From: Proteobacteria bacterium UBA1858
GTDB lineage: Bacteria > Pseudomonadota > Gammaproteobacteria > UBA4575
DNA: 30,772 nt
NCBI GenBank assembly: GCA_002338385.1
Contig: DDIE01000032.1
Span: forward strand, 8,712 to 39,483
Direction of reading: 5' to 3'
Part shown: positions 8,015 through 16,317 of the stretch, piece after piece
Layout of the letters: each line of letters starts with the position of its first letter
Numbering within the stretch: position 1 is the first letter of the stretch
Made by a program: the position numbers and the translations under genes
The notes under the pieces: generated by a model
The model's input: the letters and a program-made list of their open reading frames with translations, nothing else
What the model was told of the DNA's origin: nothing
Databases searched by the model: none

Positions 8015-8404
8015 TTGGGTATTGTAAAGATGACAGAGTTCGAGGGCTGTCCAATAAGAATCGTCGAACAAGATGATCAATCCAAATGGTACGTCACTGC
8101 CGATGTGTGTCGCTGCTTAGGTATAGCAATCAATAGTCGTACCGGTAAACCAAATGTCACCGTAGCAACACGTGATGTGGATGATCAGCATAAACAAAAA
8201 TATCGTATCGAAACGCCTGAGAACCCCAAGAATCCATGGATTGATATGATGATCGTATCGCAACTGGGTTTAGATACGATTCTGAACGAGGTGGCTGAGG
8301 CCAGAGCGTTACCGTTTAAGACCCGTTATTTTCAAGCCAGCAGTGCGGCCAGAACTGTGCATAGTCCCGAACATGGTCTAGCCCAATCGCAATCTAATAC
8401 TTAA
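8015..8404 (+). CDS. Bro-N domain protein (phage antirepressor-like), orphan
   Basis: Protein of 129 aa resembling the N-terminal BRO domain found in phage antirepressors and baculovirus BRO proteins. Visible signs are FEGCPIRIVEQDDQSKWYV followed by TADVCRCLGIAIN (the usual 'hit..D(V/I)...LG'), then IVSQLGLDTILNEV and a final PFKTRYF in the position of the family's F+xWV. The domain fills residues 7-110, and the last 20 residues are polar and unmatched. There is no second (Ant/KilA-C) domain. The start TTG 8015 is decided by AGGAG at 8003-8007, seven bases upstream; ATG 8030 is the alternative. No phage neighbour is present, so this is a remnant or a domesticated regulator. The assignment rests on pattern only. 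Confidence 0.65.
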   Translation: MGIVKMTEFEGCPIRIVEQDDQSKWYVTADVCRCLGIAINSRTGKPNVTVATRDVDDQHKQKYRIETPENPKNPWIDMMIVSQLGLDTILNEVAEARALPFKTRYFQASSAARTVHSPEHGLAQSQSNT

Positions 8405-8423
8405 TAGCGCGCCGTCAATACAT

Positions 8424-9608
8424 TCAGTTCAGTCGCTGAGCCAGTCTATCTACGGCATCGGTTAATTTCTGCATGGATGTGGCAAACGAGATGCGCATAT
8501 AGCCCGGTAGACCAAAGGCGGAACCGGGGACGATGGCAATGCCGCATTGCTCTAGCAAGAATGTAGCGAATTCAATATCGTTGGTGACACCCTCAGTGGC
8601 AGCAATCGCGTCTTGGATGTTGGCAAAACAATAGAACGTCCCTTCGGATTGCGCGCAGCTGATTCCTTTTATCTTGTTTAATTCTGCCACAATAAAATCA
8701 TGCCGCTGCTCAAAGCTATCACGCATCATGCTGACACAGGCTTGATCAGCGCTTAATGCCTCGGTCGCTGCCGCCTGTGAAATCGAGCAAGGATTGGACG
8801 TGCTCTGGGACTGAATGTTTTTCATCGCCTCCATGATGGCTGCTGGTCCGGCAGCATAACCAATTCGCCAGCCTGTCATTGAGTAGGCTTTGGAGACACC
8901 ATTCAAAATCAAAGTACGTTCTTTCAGCGCAGGGCAGACCATCAAAATATTCGAAAAGCTCTGTTGTTTGAACAGGATATGCTCATACATGTCATCCGTA
9001 GCGATGATGATATTTGGATACTGCAATAGCAAATCCGCCAGCGCCTTTAATTCATCCGCACTGTAACAGGCGCCGGTAGGATTAGACGGGCTGTTAATGA
9101 CCACCATTTTAGTTTTTTCTGTGAGCACAGCCTGTAACTGTTGCGGCGTGATTTTGAAATTCTGAGTGTGATCCGCAGTGACAAAGACCGGCTTACCATT
9201 GGCGAGTAATACCATGTCCGGATACGATACCCAGTATGGTGCCGGGATCACAACTTCATCATCCTGGTCGATGACAGCTTGGCATAAATTATAAAAACTT
9301 TGTTTGCCACCGCTGGAGACCAAAATTTCATTGGCTTGGTACTGGACAGCTGAATCACGTTGAATCTTGGCAATAATGGCGTTCTTAAGCGCTACTGTGC
9401 CGCCCACCGGCGTGTACTTGGTCTGGCCATCGGCAATCGCTTGATTGGCCGCTTGTTTTATATGATCTGGAGTGTCAAAGTCAGGTTCACCCGCAGCCAG
9501 ATTGATGACATCAATACCCTCTGAACGAAGCTGATTGGCTTTCGCTGTCACGGCTAATGTTGGTGATGGTTTGATTCTTGTGACGCGAGAGGATAATTTA
9601 ATGTCCAA
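8424..9608 (-). CDS. Pyridoxal phosphate aminotransferase, class I (aspartate aminotransferase type)
   Basis: 394-aa fold-type I aminotransferase, most like the AspB/AatA subgroup that interconverts aspartate and oxaloacetate. Visible are NLAAGEPDFDTPDHIKQAA near the N-terminus, VVINSPSNPTGACYS, and the lysine motif NGVSKAYSMTGWRIGYAAGP, whose Lys forms the Schiff base. Near the C-terminus, PGYMRISFATS holds the arginine that binds the substrate carboxylate. The start is TTG at 9608, about nine bases after an AGGGA ribosome site. It is divergent from uvrB with a 104-base gap. Prephenate/glutamate specificity is possible in this subgroup, so the exact substrate is not certain. It ends 19 bases from the convergent Bro-N gene. 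Confidence 0.9.
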   Translation of the reverse strand: MDIKLSSRVTRIKPSPTLAVTAKANQLRSEGIDVINLAAGEPDFDTPDHIKQAANQAIADGQTKYTPVGGTVALKNAIIAKIQRDSAVQYQANEILVSSGGKQSFYNLCQAVIDQDDEVVIPAPYWVSYPDMVLLANGKPVFVTADHTQNFKITPQQLQAVLTEKTKMVVINSPSNPTGACYSADELKALADLLLQYPNIIIATDDMYEHILFKQQSFSNILMVCPALKERTLILNGVSKAYSMTGWRIGYAAGPAAIMEAMKNIQSQSTSNPCSISQAAATEALSADQACVSMMRDSFEQRHDFIVAELNKIKGISCAQSEGTFYCFANIQDAIAATEGVTNDIEFATFLLEQCGIAIVPGSAFGLPGYMRISFATSMQKLTDAVDRLAQRLN

Positions 9609-9663
9609 TTGAGTTTTTCCCTAAATAGTCGTCAAGCCAGCCAGAGCAAGCGGGCCTTAATAT

Positions 9664-9677
9664 GAGCTTCCAAGCTC
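9664..9677. promoter_or_regulatory. Short inverted repeat in aminotransferase/uvrB divergent region
   Basis: GAGCTT and AAGCTC flank CC in the 104-base gap between two divergent genes, 36 bases before uvrB and 55 bases before the aminotransferase start. The position fits an operator shared by both genes, but the arms are only six bases and chance is possible. Confidence 0.25.
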
Positions 9678-9712
9678 GGATGATACTGTATTTTGCTGAA
9701 AGCGATAAGTGA

Positions 9713-11740
9713 ATGACCAAAGAATTTTCGATCCATTCAGAATTTGAGCCTGCTGGTGATCAGCCGACGGCGATTGCTGGGCTGGTAGAGGGCCTGAACG
9801 ATGGTCTGGCGCATCAAACCCTGCTTGGGGTGACAGGTTCGGGTAAGACATTCACCATCGCCAATGTGATTCAGCAAGTGCAGCGGCCAACGATTTTGTT
9901 GGCACCGAATAAAACCCTGGCGGCTCAGTTATATGGCGAAATGAAAACCTTTTTTCCAGACAATTCCGTCGAGTATTTCGTCTCTTACTATGATTATTAT
10001 CAGCCGGAGGCCTATGTACCCTCCAGCGATACCTTTATCGAGAAAGATGCCTCGGTTAATGATCACATCGAACAAATGCGATTGTCCGCCACCAAAGCAT
10101 TATTCGAACGCAATGATACGGTCATTGTGGGGACTGTTTCCGCGATCTATGGTTTGGGTGATCCACGTTCATATCTCAATATGGTCATGCATCTGGATCG
10201 TGGTGATGTTACTGATCAGCGTAAAATCCTGCGGCGTCTGGCCGAGTTGCAATACACCAGGAATGATGTCGAACTCAAGCGCGGTACCTTTCGCGTGCGC
10301 GGGGAAGTGATCGATGTGCATCCGGCTGAATCGGAACGGGAAGCAATCCGGGTGGAATTATTTGATGAAGAGATCGAGCAGCTGAGCTATTTTGATCCAC
10401 TCACGGGTGAGGTATTACGTAAAGTGCCACGCTTGACCATCTACCCCAAATCTCATTACGTGACGCCGCGCGAGGTTATTTTGAATGCTTGTGATGAGAT
10501 CAAAGAGGAATTAACAGAGCGGCTCGAACAATTGCGCGGGGTTGATAAATTAGTCGAAGCGCAACGCCTCGAGCAACGCACGCGCTATGATTTGGAAATG
10601 ATGCATGAGTTGGGCTATTGCTCGGGGATTGAAAATTACTCACGTTACCTGAGTGGACGCGGGGCCGGTCAGGCACCCCCCTGTCTGCTAGATTATCTAC
10701 CAGATAATGCGCTCATGGTGATGGACGAGAGTCACGTCTCTGTGCCGCAGTTTGGTGGTATGTATAAAGGTGACCGTTCGCGTAAAGAGACTCTGGTTGA
10801 GTATGGCTTTCGCTTGCCTTCTGCTTTAGATAATCGCCCGCTCAAATTTGAGGAATTTGAAGCGCTCTCGCCACAGGTGATTTATGTCTCGGCCACCCCG
10901 GGTAATTACGAGGGGGAAAAATCGGGACTGACGGTGGAGCAAGTCGTCCGCCCAACCGGTTTGGTGGATCCAGAAGTGGAAGTGCGTCCGGTGACCACAC
11001 AAGTGGATGATGTGTTGTCTGAAATCAATCTACGTGCGGCTAAGCAAGAACGGGTGCTGATCACCACATTAACTAAACGTATGGCCGAAGATCTGACCGA
11101 GTATCTGGATGAGCATGGTGTGCGCGTGCGCTATCTTCATTCTGATATTGATACAGTTGAACGCGTCGAGATCATTCAAGATTTACGTAAGGGACTATTT
11201 GATGTGCTGATCGGTATTAACTTACTGCGCGAGGGTTTGGATATCCCCGAGGTATCGTTAGTGGCGATTTTGGATGCGGATAAGGAAGGCTTTTTGCGTT
11301 CTGATCGATCACTAATTCAGACGATCGGTCGGGCCGCCCGTAATTTACACGGCAAAGCGATTTTGTACGCCGATAAAATGACCGGCTCGATGGAGCGTGC
11401 CATTCAGGAGACTGAGCGCCGTCGGGAAAAACAAGTCGCGCACAATAAGCAACACGGTATCGTGCCGCGCAGTGTTAAAAAAGCGGTCGGTAATATTATG
11501 GAAGGGGCTCAGTCCAAGTATGACCAGCAACGCCATCAACAAATTAAAGCGGTGGCTGAACAACATGGCGAATATGGCACTCTGACAGCTGAGATGGCAG
11601 TCAAGAAAATTCATCAACTGGAGCAGAAAATGTATGAATATGCACGCAATCTCGAGTTTGAGGATGCGGCGCGTTTGCGGGATGAAATACAGCAGCTCAA
11701 GAGCGTTGCATTTGAGACGCCACTGACTGAGGCCAGCTAA
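9713..11740 (+). CDS. uvrB: Excinuclease ABC subunit B
   Basis: UvrB (675 aa) is the damage-verifying helicase-like subunit of nucleotide excision repair. Walker A GVTGSGKT is at residues 39-46. YYDYYQPEAYVP is the beta-hairpin that inserts between the strands. VMDESHVS is motif II, and GINLLREGLDIPEV plus QTIGRAARN are motifs V and VI. The C-terminal UVR domain, which meets UvrC, is seen as KMYEYARNLEFEDAARLRDE. Length and domain order are complete. The start is ATG 9713. The usual SOS control is not evident: CTGTAT occurs at about 9687 but the matching ACAG half is missing. The gene is divergent from the aminotransferase, and tRNA-Val follows. Confidence 0.97.
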   Translation: MTKEFSIHSEFEPAGDQPTAIAGLVEGLNDGLAHQTLLGVTGSGKTFTIANVIQQVQRPTILLAPNKTLAAQLYGEMKTFFPDNSVEYFVSYYDYYQPEAYVPSSDTFIEKDASVNDHIEQMRLSATKALFERNDTVIVGTVSAIYGLGDPRSYLNMVMHLDRGDVTDQRKILRRLAELQYTRNDVELKRGTFRVRGEVIDVHPAESEREAIRVELFDEEIEQLSYFDPLTGEVLRKVPRLTIYPKSHYVTPREVILNACDEIKEELTERLEQLRGVDKLVEAQRLEQRTRYDLEMMHELGYCSGIENYSRYLSGRGAGQAPPCLLDYLPDNALMVMDESHVSVPQFGGMYKGDRSRKETLVEYGFRLPSALDNRPLKFEEFEALSPQVIYVSATPGNYEGEKSGLTVEQVVRPTGLVDPEVEVRPVTTQVDDVLSEINLRAAKQERVLITTLTKRMAEDLTEYLDEHGVRVRYLHSDIDTVERVEIIQDLRKGLFDVLIGINLLREGLDIPEVSLVAILDADKEGFLRSDRSLIQTIGRAARNLHGKAILYADKMTGSMERAIQETERRREKQVAHNKQHGIVPRSVKKAVGNIMEGAQSKYDQQRHQQIKAVAEQHGEYGTLTAEMAVKKIHQLEQKMYEYARNLEFEDAARLRDEIQQLKSVAFETPLTEAS

Positions 11741-11826
11741 GCGGCACGGATAAATATCCGCTGCACCTGTATCTTTAATAGTGTCTGTGGTATTTTTCGC
11801 AATCCTGTATTCGCAGGAGTAATCGC

Positions 11827-11903
11827 AGGCGCGTAGCTCAGTTGGTTAGAGCACCACCTTGACATGGTGGGGGTCGTTGGTTCGAATCCAATCGCGCCTA
11901 CCA
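11827..11903 (+). tRNA. tRNA-Val (anticodon GAC)
   Basis: 77-nt cloverleaf with encoded CCA. The acceptor AGGCGCG pairs with CGCGCCT, discriminator A. The anticodon arm CCACC-TTGACAT-GGTGG gives GAC. The T-arm is GTTGG-TTCGAAT-CCAAT. The body is nearly identical to E. coli tRNA-Val(GAC). It lies 86 bases after uvrB and 93 bases before thrS, and could share a transcript with thrS. Confidence 0.97.
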
Positions 11904-11961
11904 AACTTGCATTAGTGTGTTGTCTGAGTAGCCACACCTAGAGCAGGCTAAAACATATCAT

Positions 11962-11982
11962 GTGACCTCTCGTATGGGCCAC
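11962..11982 (+). promoter_or_regulatory. Candidate ThrRS operator: anticodon-arm mimic in thrS leader
   Basis: GTGACCT (11962-11968) pairs with GGGCCAC (11976-11982), with one A-C mismatch and a closing T-G wobble. The loop between them is exactly seven bases, CTCGTAT. Read as a tRNA anticodon loop this gives U at position 33, CGU at 34-36 (a threonine anticodon) and A at 37. The stem ends four bases before the thrS Shine-Dalgarno GGAG (11987-11990). In E. coli, ThrRS represses its own mRNA by binding a leader stem-loop that imitates the tRNA-Thr anticodon arm, so the same control is inferred. A weaker hairpin (GTGTG 11915-11919 with CACAC 11933-11937) lies upstream, where E. coli has a second stem-loop. 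Confidence 0.55.
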
Positions 11983-11996
11983 CACTGGAGAACGTA

Positions 11997-13910
11997 ATGC
12001 CTCAAATCACGCTGCCAGACGGCAATATCAAATCTTTCGATCATCCAGTCACTGTTGCCGAAGTGGCTCAATCAATTGGTCCAGGCTTAGCCAAAGCGAC
12101 TTTAGCTGGACGCGTAAATGGTGAGCTGGTCGATGCCTGTGTAACCATTCAAGATGATGCTGAGCTAGCCATTATTACCAGTAAAGATCAGGCTGGAATT
12201 GACATCATCCGCCACTCGTTTGCCCATTTAATCGGCCATGCTGTGAAGCAATTATTCCCATCCGCCAAAATGGCGATTGGGCCAGTGATTGAAAACGGCT
12301 TTTATTACGATATCGAGTATGAACGCAGTTTGTCGCCGGAGGATTTAGCGGCCATCGAGCAAAGAATTGAGCAACTCATCCAGAAGGATTACGACGTGAT
12401 TCGGCAGGTGGTATCCAGAGATGAGGCTGTCGCGGCATTCCAGGCGCGCGGCGAAGATTATAAGGTGGAAATTGCCAGCGAGATTCCTGACGGCGAAGTC
12501 ATCGCGCTCTATCATCATGAAGAATACACCGATATGTGTCGTGGTCCGCACGTACCCAACACGCGTCATTTGCGTGCCTTTAAGTTAACTAAGTTGGCCG
12601 GTGCATATTGGCGTGGCGATGCCAACAACACCATGTTGCAACGCATCTACGGTACTGCGTGGGCAGACAAAAAGTCACTCAAGCGCTATTTGACGGCGAT
12701 AGAAGAAGCTGAAAAGCGTGATCACCGCCGCTTGGGTAAGCAAATGGATATGTTCCATTTTCAGGAAGAGGCTCCCGGAATGGTGTTCTGGCATGCACGT
12801 GGTTGGCAGCTCTATCGTACTGTGGAGAGTTACATCCGCGGGAAATTATCCACCCGAGGCTATAACGAAGTACATACTCCCCAAGTGCTGGATCGTTCGC
12901 TATGGGAAAAGTCCGGTCACTGGGACAAATTTGGCGATATGATTTTTTCTACCCAATCAGAAAACCGGGAATTTGCAGTGAAACCGATGAACTGCCCCTG
13001 TCACGTGCAATTATTTAATCAAGGTTTAAAAAGCTATCGTGATTTGCCCTACAAAATTGCTGAGTTTGGTACGGTTCATCGTAATGAACCCTCCGGTACT
13101 TTGCATGGCTTAATGCGCGCGCGGCGTTTTGTGCAAGATGATGCCCATATCTTTTGCACCAAGAGTCAATTACAGGAAGAAGTCACCAAGCTGATTGACC
13201 TGACGTTTGAAGTGTATGCGGATTTTGGTTTTGACACGATTGAACTGGCCCTGTCGACCCGACCGGAACAGCGCGTGGGTGAAGAGACGTTATGGGATCA
13301 GGCTGAAGACAGTCTTAAACAGTCCTTACAGGATAAAGGCTTAGACTATGTGCTGCAGCCAGGTGAGGGCGCGTTTTACGGCCCCAAAATCGAATTCACC
13401 CTACGCGACAGTCTGGGTAGACGCTGGCAGTGTGGCACAATCCAGCTGGATTTCTCGATGCCAGGCCGTCTGGATGCCAGCTACATCAGTGAGGATGGTT
13501 CCAAACAGGTGCCGGTCATGATACACCGCGCCATTCTGGGTTCGTTGGAGCGCTTCATTGGAATTTTGATTGAACATCATGCCGGTAATCTGCCACTTTG
13601 GCTGGCACCCGTACAGGCGATTATGCTGAATATCACCGATGCGCAGGCTGAATATGCCAAAAATATCCAAAAATTGCTGCAAAATGAAGGATTTCGAGTC
13701 AATATCGACTTGAGAAATGAGAAGATTGGCTATAAGATTCGCGAGCACACAATTCAACGCATTCCTTATCTTCTCGTGGCAGGTGATCGAGAAGTAGAAT
13801 CGCAAACAGTCGCTGTTCGTACCCGTCAAGGTGAAGATCGAGGCTCAATCACAATTGAAGCCTTGCTCGAATTATTGACTGCAGAATTGGATGTCAGCAA
13901 TCAAGAGTAA
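11997..13910 (+). CDS. thrS: Threonine-tRNA ligase
   Basis: Threonyl-tRNA synthetase of 637 aa (E. coli 642). Domains in order are TGS (residues 1-62), the N2 editing domain with HSFAH at 73-77, the class II catalytic core, and the anticodon-binding domain from about 530. Zinc ligands of the active site are the Cys of MNCPCH and the His of DDAHIFCT and of VPVMIHRAILGS. RNEPSGTLHGLMRAR is motif 2. The start ATG 11997 follows GGAG by six bases. The stop TAA (13908-13910) precedes infC by 15 bases, giving the classic thrS-infC-rpmI-rplT operon. Likely control is by ThrRS binding the leader at 11962-11982. Confidence 0.97.
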   Translation: MPQITLPDGNIKSFDHPVTVAEVAQSIGPGLAKATLAGRVNGELVDACVTIQDDAELAIITSKDQAGIDIIRHSFAHLIGHAVKQLFPSAKMAIGPVIENGFYYDIEYERSLSPEDLAAIEQRIEQLIQKDYDVIRQVVSRDEAVAAFQARGEDYKVEIASEIPDGEVIALYHHEEYTDMCRGPHVPNTRHLRAFKLTKLAGAYWRGDANNTMLQRIYGTAWADKKSLKRYLTAIEEAEKRDHRRLGKQMDMFHFQEEAPGMVFWHARGWQLYRTVESYIRGKLSTRGYNEVHTPQVLDRSLWEKSGHWDKFGDMIFSTQSENREFAVKPMNCPCHVQLFNQGLKSYRDLPYKIAEFGTVHRNEPSGTLHGLMRARRFVQDDAHIFCTKSQLQEEVTKLIDLTFEVYADFGFDTIELALSTRPEQRVGEETLWDQAEDSLKQSLQDKGLDYVLQPGEGAFYGPKIEFTLRDSLGRRWQCGTIQLDFSMPGRLDASYISEDGSKQVPVMIHRAILGSLERFIGILIEHHAGNLPLWLAPVQAIMLNITDAQAEYAKNIQKLLQNEGFRVNIDLRNEKIGYKIREHTIQRIPYLLVAGDREVESQTVAVRTRQGEDRGSITIEALLELLTAELDVSNQE

Positions 13911-13925
13911 CTATAGGAGCCAGAT

Positions 13926-14450
13926 ATTAGCGCGAGTAAAGATGTTCGCCTGAACGAAGAAATTTTTGATCCAGAAGTCAGACTGATCGATGCCACTGGC
14001 GACAACGTCGGCGTGGTTAAAATTGAAGAGGCCTTACGCATGGCCGGTGAAGCGGATTTGGATCTGGTAGAGATTTCTCCCAATGCACAACCGCCTGTGT
14101 GCCGTGTAATGGATTATGGCAAATTTAAGTTCGAGCAAAGTAAACGCGCGCACTTGGCCAAGAAGAAGCAGAAACAGATTCAAGTTAAGGAAATCAAATT
14201 CCGACCAGGCACAGAGGAAGGCGATTATCAGGTTAAGCTCAGAAAACTGATTGAGTTTCTTGAAGACGGTGACAAGACCAAGATAACAATACGTTATCGC
14301 GGGCGCGAGATGCAGCATCAGCAATTAGGTGCGCAATTACTCAATCGACTGGAAGCTGATTTGGAAGACTATGGGGATGTCGAACAACGTCCTAAAATGG
14401 AAGGTCGTCAACTAGTGATGGTGCTGGCGCCCACGAAGAAGAAAAAATAA
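13926..14450 (+). CDS. infC: Translation initiation factor IF-3 (non-standard ATT start)
   Basis: IF3 (174 aa; E. coli 180) binds the 30S subunit, checks initiator tRNA and start codon, and keeps subunits apart. Visible are DLVEISPNAQPPVCRVMDYGKF in the N-terminal domain, the lysine-rich linker AKKKQKQIQVKEIKFRPG, and GDYQVKLRKLIEFLEDGDK with RGREMQHQQ in the C-terminal domain. Starting at GTG 14013 would remove 29 conserved residues. In frame, stops occur at 13908 and 13914, leaving only ATT 13926 as an initiator-like codon, six bases after AGGAG (13915-13919). E. coli infC starts at AUU and is autorepressed by IF3 because it rejects such codons; the same is inferred here. Confidence 0.95.
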   Translation: MSASKDVRLNEEIFDPEVRLIDATGDNVGVVKIEEALRMAGEADLDLVEISPNAQPPVCRVMDYGKFKFEQSKRAHLAKKKQKQIQVKEIKFRPGTEEGDYQVKLRKLIEFLEDGDKTKITIRYRGREMQHQQLGAQLLNRLEADLEDYGDVEQRPKMEGRQLVMVLAPTKKKK

Positions 14451-14484
14451 TAGCAGTTACACAACACAAGATAGTGGAAAGATA

Positions 14485-14682
14485 ATGCCCAAATTAAAAA
14501 CTAACAGAGGCGCAGCCAAACGATTCAAGAAGACAGCCACCGGCCGTTTCAAATGCTCGCAGTCGCATCTGCGTCATATCTTGACTAAGAAAAGCACCAA
14601 GCGTAAGCGTCATTTACGTAGTGTCGACATAGTTGATAAAGTCGATACACCAATGATCCGTCGCATGATGCCGTATGCTTAA
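14485..14682 (+). CDS. rpmI: 50S ribosomal protein L35
   Basis: L35 (65 aa), a very basic protein of the large subunit. The sequence MPKLKTNRGAAKRFKKTATG, then KCSQSHLRHILTKKSTKRKRHLR, is typical over its whole length. The start is ATG 14485, with GGAAAG upstream. It lies 34 bases after infC and 74 bases before rplT. In E. coli, L20 represses rpmI and rplT by binding the rpmI leader; whether the leader here folds the same way was not established. Confidence 0.97.
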   Translation: MPKLKTNRGAAKRFKKTATGRFKCSQSHLRHILTKKSTKRKRHLRSVDIVDKVDTPMIRRMMPYA

Positions 14683-14756
14683 CGGCCACTACCGCTAGAG
14701 CAGCAGTAGTGCAAGCAGAACGCATAAAATAAGAATAGCAGTTAAAGGAAACAATA

Positions 14757-15110
14757 ATGTCTAGAGTTAAACGTGGAGTCACAGCACGTGCCCGTCATAA
14801 GAAAGTGCTTGCCAAAGCCAAAGGGTATTATGGCGCACGCAAGAATGTCTATCGCGTAGCCAATCAGGCTGTCACCAAAGCAGGCCAGTACGCCTATCGT
14901 GACCGTCGCCAGAGAAAGCGCCAATTCCGCACATTGTGGATTGCGCGTATCAATGCAGGCGCCAGACAGTTTGGTATCTCATACAGTCGTATGATTGATG
15001 GTTTGAATAAAGCCTCAATCGAGGTCGATCGCAAAGTGTTGGCAGATCTTGCCGTGCATGATATTGCCGCTTTTGGTCAATTAGCTGAGCGCGCTAAAGC
15101 ACAGTTATAA
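14757..15110 (+). CDS. rplT: 50S ribosomal protein L20
   Basis: L20 (117 aa) binds 23S rRNA early in large-subunit assembly. MSRVKRGVTARARHKKVLAKA is the family N-terminus, and YAYRDRRQRKRQFRTLWIARINAGAR the conserved core. The N-terminal basic extension and C-terminal globular domain, which also carries the repressor function in E. coli, are complete. The start is ATG 14757 after AAAGGAAA. It is the last gene before the terminator at 15138. Confidence 0.98.
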   Translation: MSRVKRGVTARARHKKVLAKAKGYYGARKNVYRVANQAVTKAGQYAYRDRRQRKRQFRTLWIARINAGARQFGISYSRMIDGLNKASIEVDRKVLADLAVHDIAAFGQLAERAKAQL

Positions 15111-15137
15111 TCGGCCCCAAAAGAAGTTATGTAGCAC

Positions 15138-15167
15138 AAGGGAAAGATAATTATCTTTCCCTTTTTT
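15138..15167 (+). terminator. Intrinsic terminator or attenuator after rplT
   Basis: A perfect inverted repeat with 13-base arms (15138-15150 and 15151-15163), AAGGGAAAGATAA against TTATCTTTCCCTT, runs straight into a T-tract ending TTTTTTATT. It lies 27 bases after the rplT stop and 144 bases before pheS. In E. coli an attenuator with the leader peptide gene pheM sits at the same place. Here no phenylalanine-rich leader frame is seen: the only short ATG frame nearby (from 15203) reads MDIIIASDLAA. The hairpin is therefore more likely a plain or partial terminator. Confidence 0.8.
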
Positions 15168-15306
15168 ATTGCCGCAGCGAGCGCCCACTTGCAGCTCAGA
15201 GATGGACATAATTATTGCGTCTGATCTTGCTGCATAGATTGCGATATGACACAGTCCTATCCGGCGCCATACATAAATACAAACATCGTTTTTACAGGTA
15301 ATAACA

Positions 15307-16308
15307 TTGAGCGAACTTGAGCAACTATTAGCCACGGCCAGTCAAGCCATCAGCGTCTGTGATGGACTCAAGGATATTGAAGCATTACGCGTGCAATATC
15401 TGGGTAAAAAAGGCTTGGTGACCGAACAACTCAAGCGCCTCGGTCAGTTGTCGGCGGCCGAGCGGCCGGCTGCAGGTCAGCGCATCAATGAAGTTAAACA
15501 AGCCATTCAGGCCCAGCTGGAAACTAAAACAGCGCAGCTGCAGACGGCTGCCATCGACGCCAAACTCAAATCCGAAACCATTGATGTCACTCTGTCCGGG
15601 CGTACCGATGTGGTTGGTACTTTGCATCCGGTCACGATTACCCTACGGCGCATCGAAAAGCTGTTCCAGCGGCATGGTTTCTCGGTGGTTGATGGCCCCG
15701 AAATCGAAGATGATTTTCATAACTTTGAAGCGTTGAACATTCCACCGCATCATCCGGCGCGCGCCATGCATGATACGTTCTATTTTGCTGACGGTTTATT
15801 GCTGCGGACGCATACTTCTTCGGTGCAGATACGCACCATGCAAAATGAGCAGCCACCGATCCGAATTATCGCACCCGGCCGGGTCTATCGTTGTGACTCG
15901 GATATTACTCACAGTCCGATGTTCCATCAGGTAGAAGGCTTGTTGGTCGATAAAAATGTTAACTTCGCCCAACTCAAGGGACTGGTGATCGAATTTCTGC
16001 ATGCTTTTTTTCACAACGACCAACTCGGCATCCGTTTTCGTCCCTCTTATTTTCCATTTACAGAGCCTTCGGCAGAGGTGGATATTGAATGGTTGGATGA
16101 TGACGGTCAGGCACATTGGTTAGAAGTGATGGGTTGCGGCATGGTCCACCCGAATGTCTTTTCGCAGGTTGGCATAGATCACCAGCACTACAATGGCTTT
16201 GCTTTTGGTCTGGGGGTCGAACGCCTGGCGATGCTGTATTACGGTGTCCGTGATTTACGTATGTTCTATGAAAATGATATGCGTTTCTTACAACAGTTCA
16301 GGGCATAA
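15307..16308 (+). CDS. pheS: Phenylalanine-tRNA ligase alpha subunit
   Basis: PheRS alpha (333 aa; E. coli 327) carries the class II active site of the alpha2beta2 enzyme. Residues 1-85 form the N-terminal coiled coil that binds tRNA-Phe. Motif 2 is seen around YRCDSDITHSPMFHQVEG and motif 3 as FGLGVERLAMLYYG. The end NDMRFLQQF is typical. The start is TTG 15307 (MSELEQLLATA), with AGGT upstream. No ATG start gives a full N-terminal coiled coil. pheT follows after nine bases. Confidence 0.96.
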   Translation: MSELEQLLATASQAISVCDGLKDIEALRVQYLGKKGLVTEQLKRLGQLSAAERPAAGQRINEVKQAIQAQLETKTAQLQTAAIDAKLKSETIDVTLSGRTDVVGTLHPVTITLRRIEKLFQRHGFSVVDGPEIEDDFHNFEALNIPPHHPARAMHDTFYFADGLLLRTHTSSVQIRTMQNEQPPIRIIAPGRVYRCDSDITHSPMFHQVEGLLVDKNVNFAQLKGLVIEFLHAFFHNDQLGIRFRPSYFPFTEPSAEVDIEWLDDDGQAHWLEVMGCGMVHPNVFSQVGIDHQHYNGFAFGLGVERLAMLYYGVRDLRMFYENDMRFLQQFRA

Positions 16309-16317
16309 GATAGACCT

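Noticed and set aside
7797..8404. Prophage or island integrated at tRNA-Asn
   Set aside because: No integrase, no direct repeat of the tRNA 3' end, and the Bro-N gene lies on the 5' side of the tRNA.
9680..9712. LexA/SOS box before uvrB
   Set aside because: CTGTAT is present but the second half-site (ACAG or close) is missing at the required spacing, so it does not meet the CTG-N10-CAG rule.
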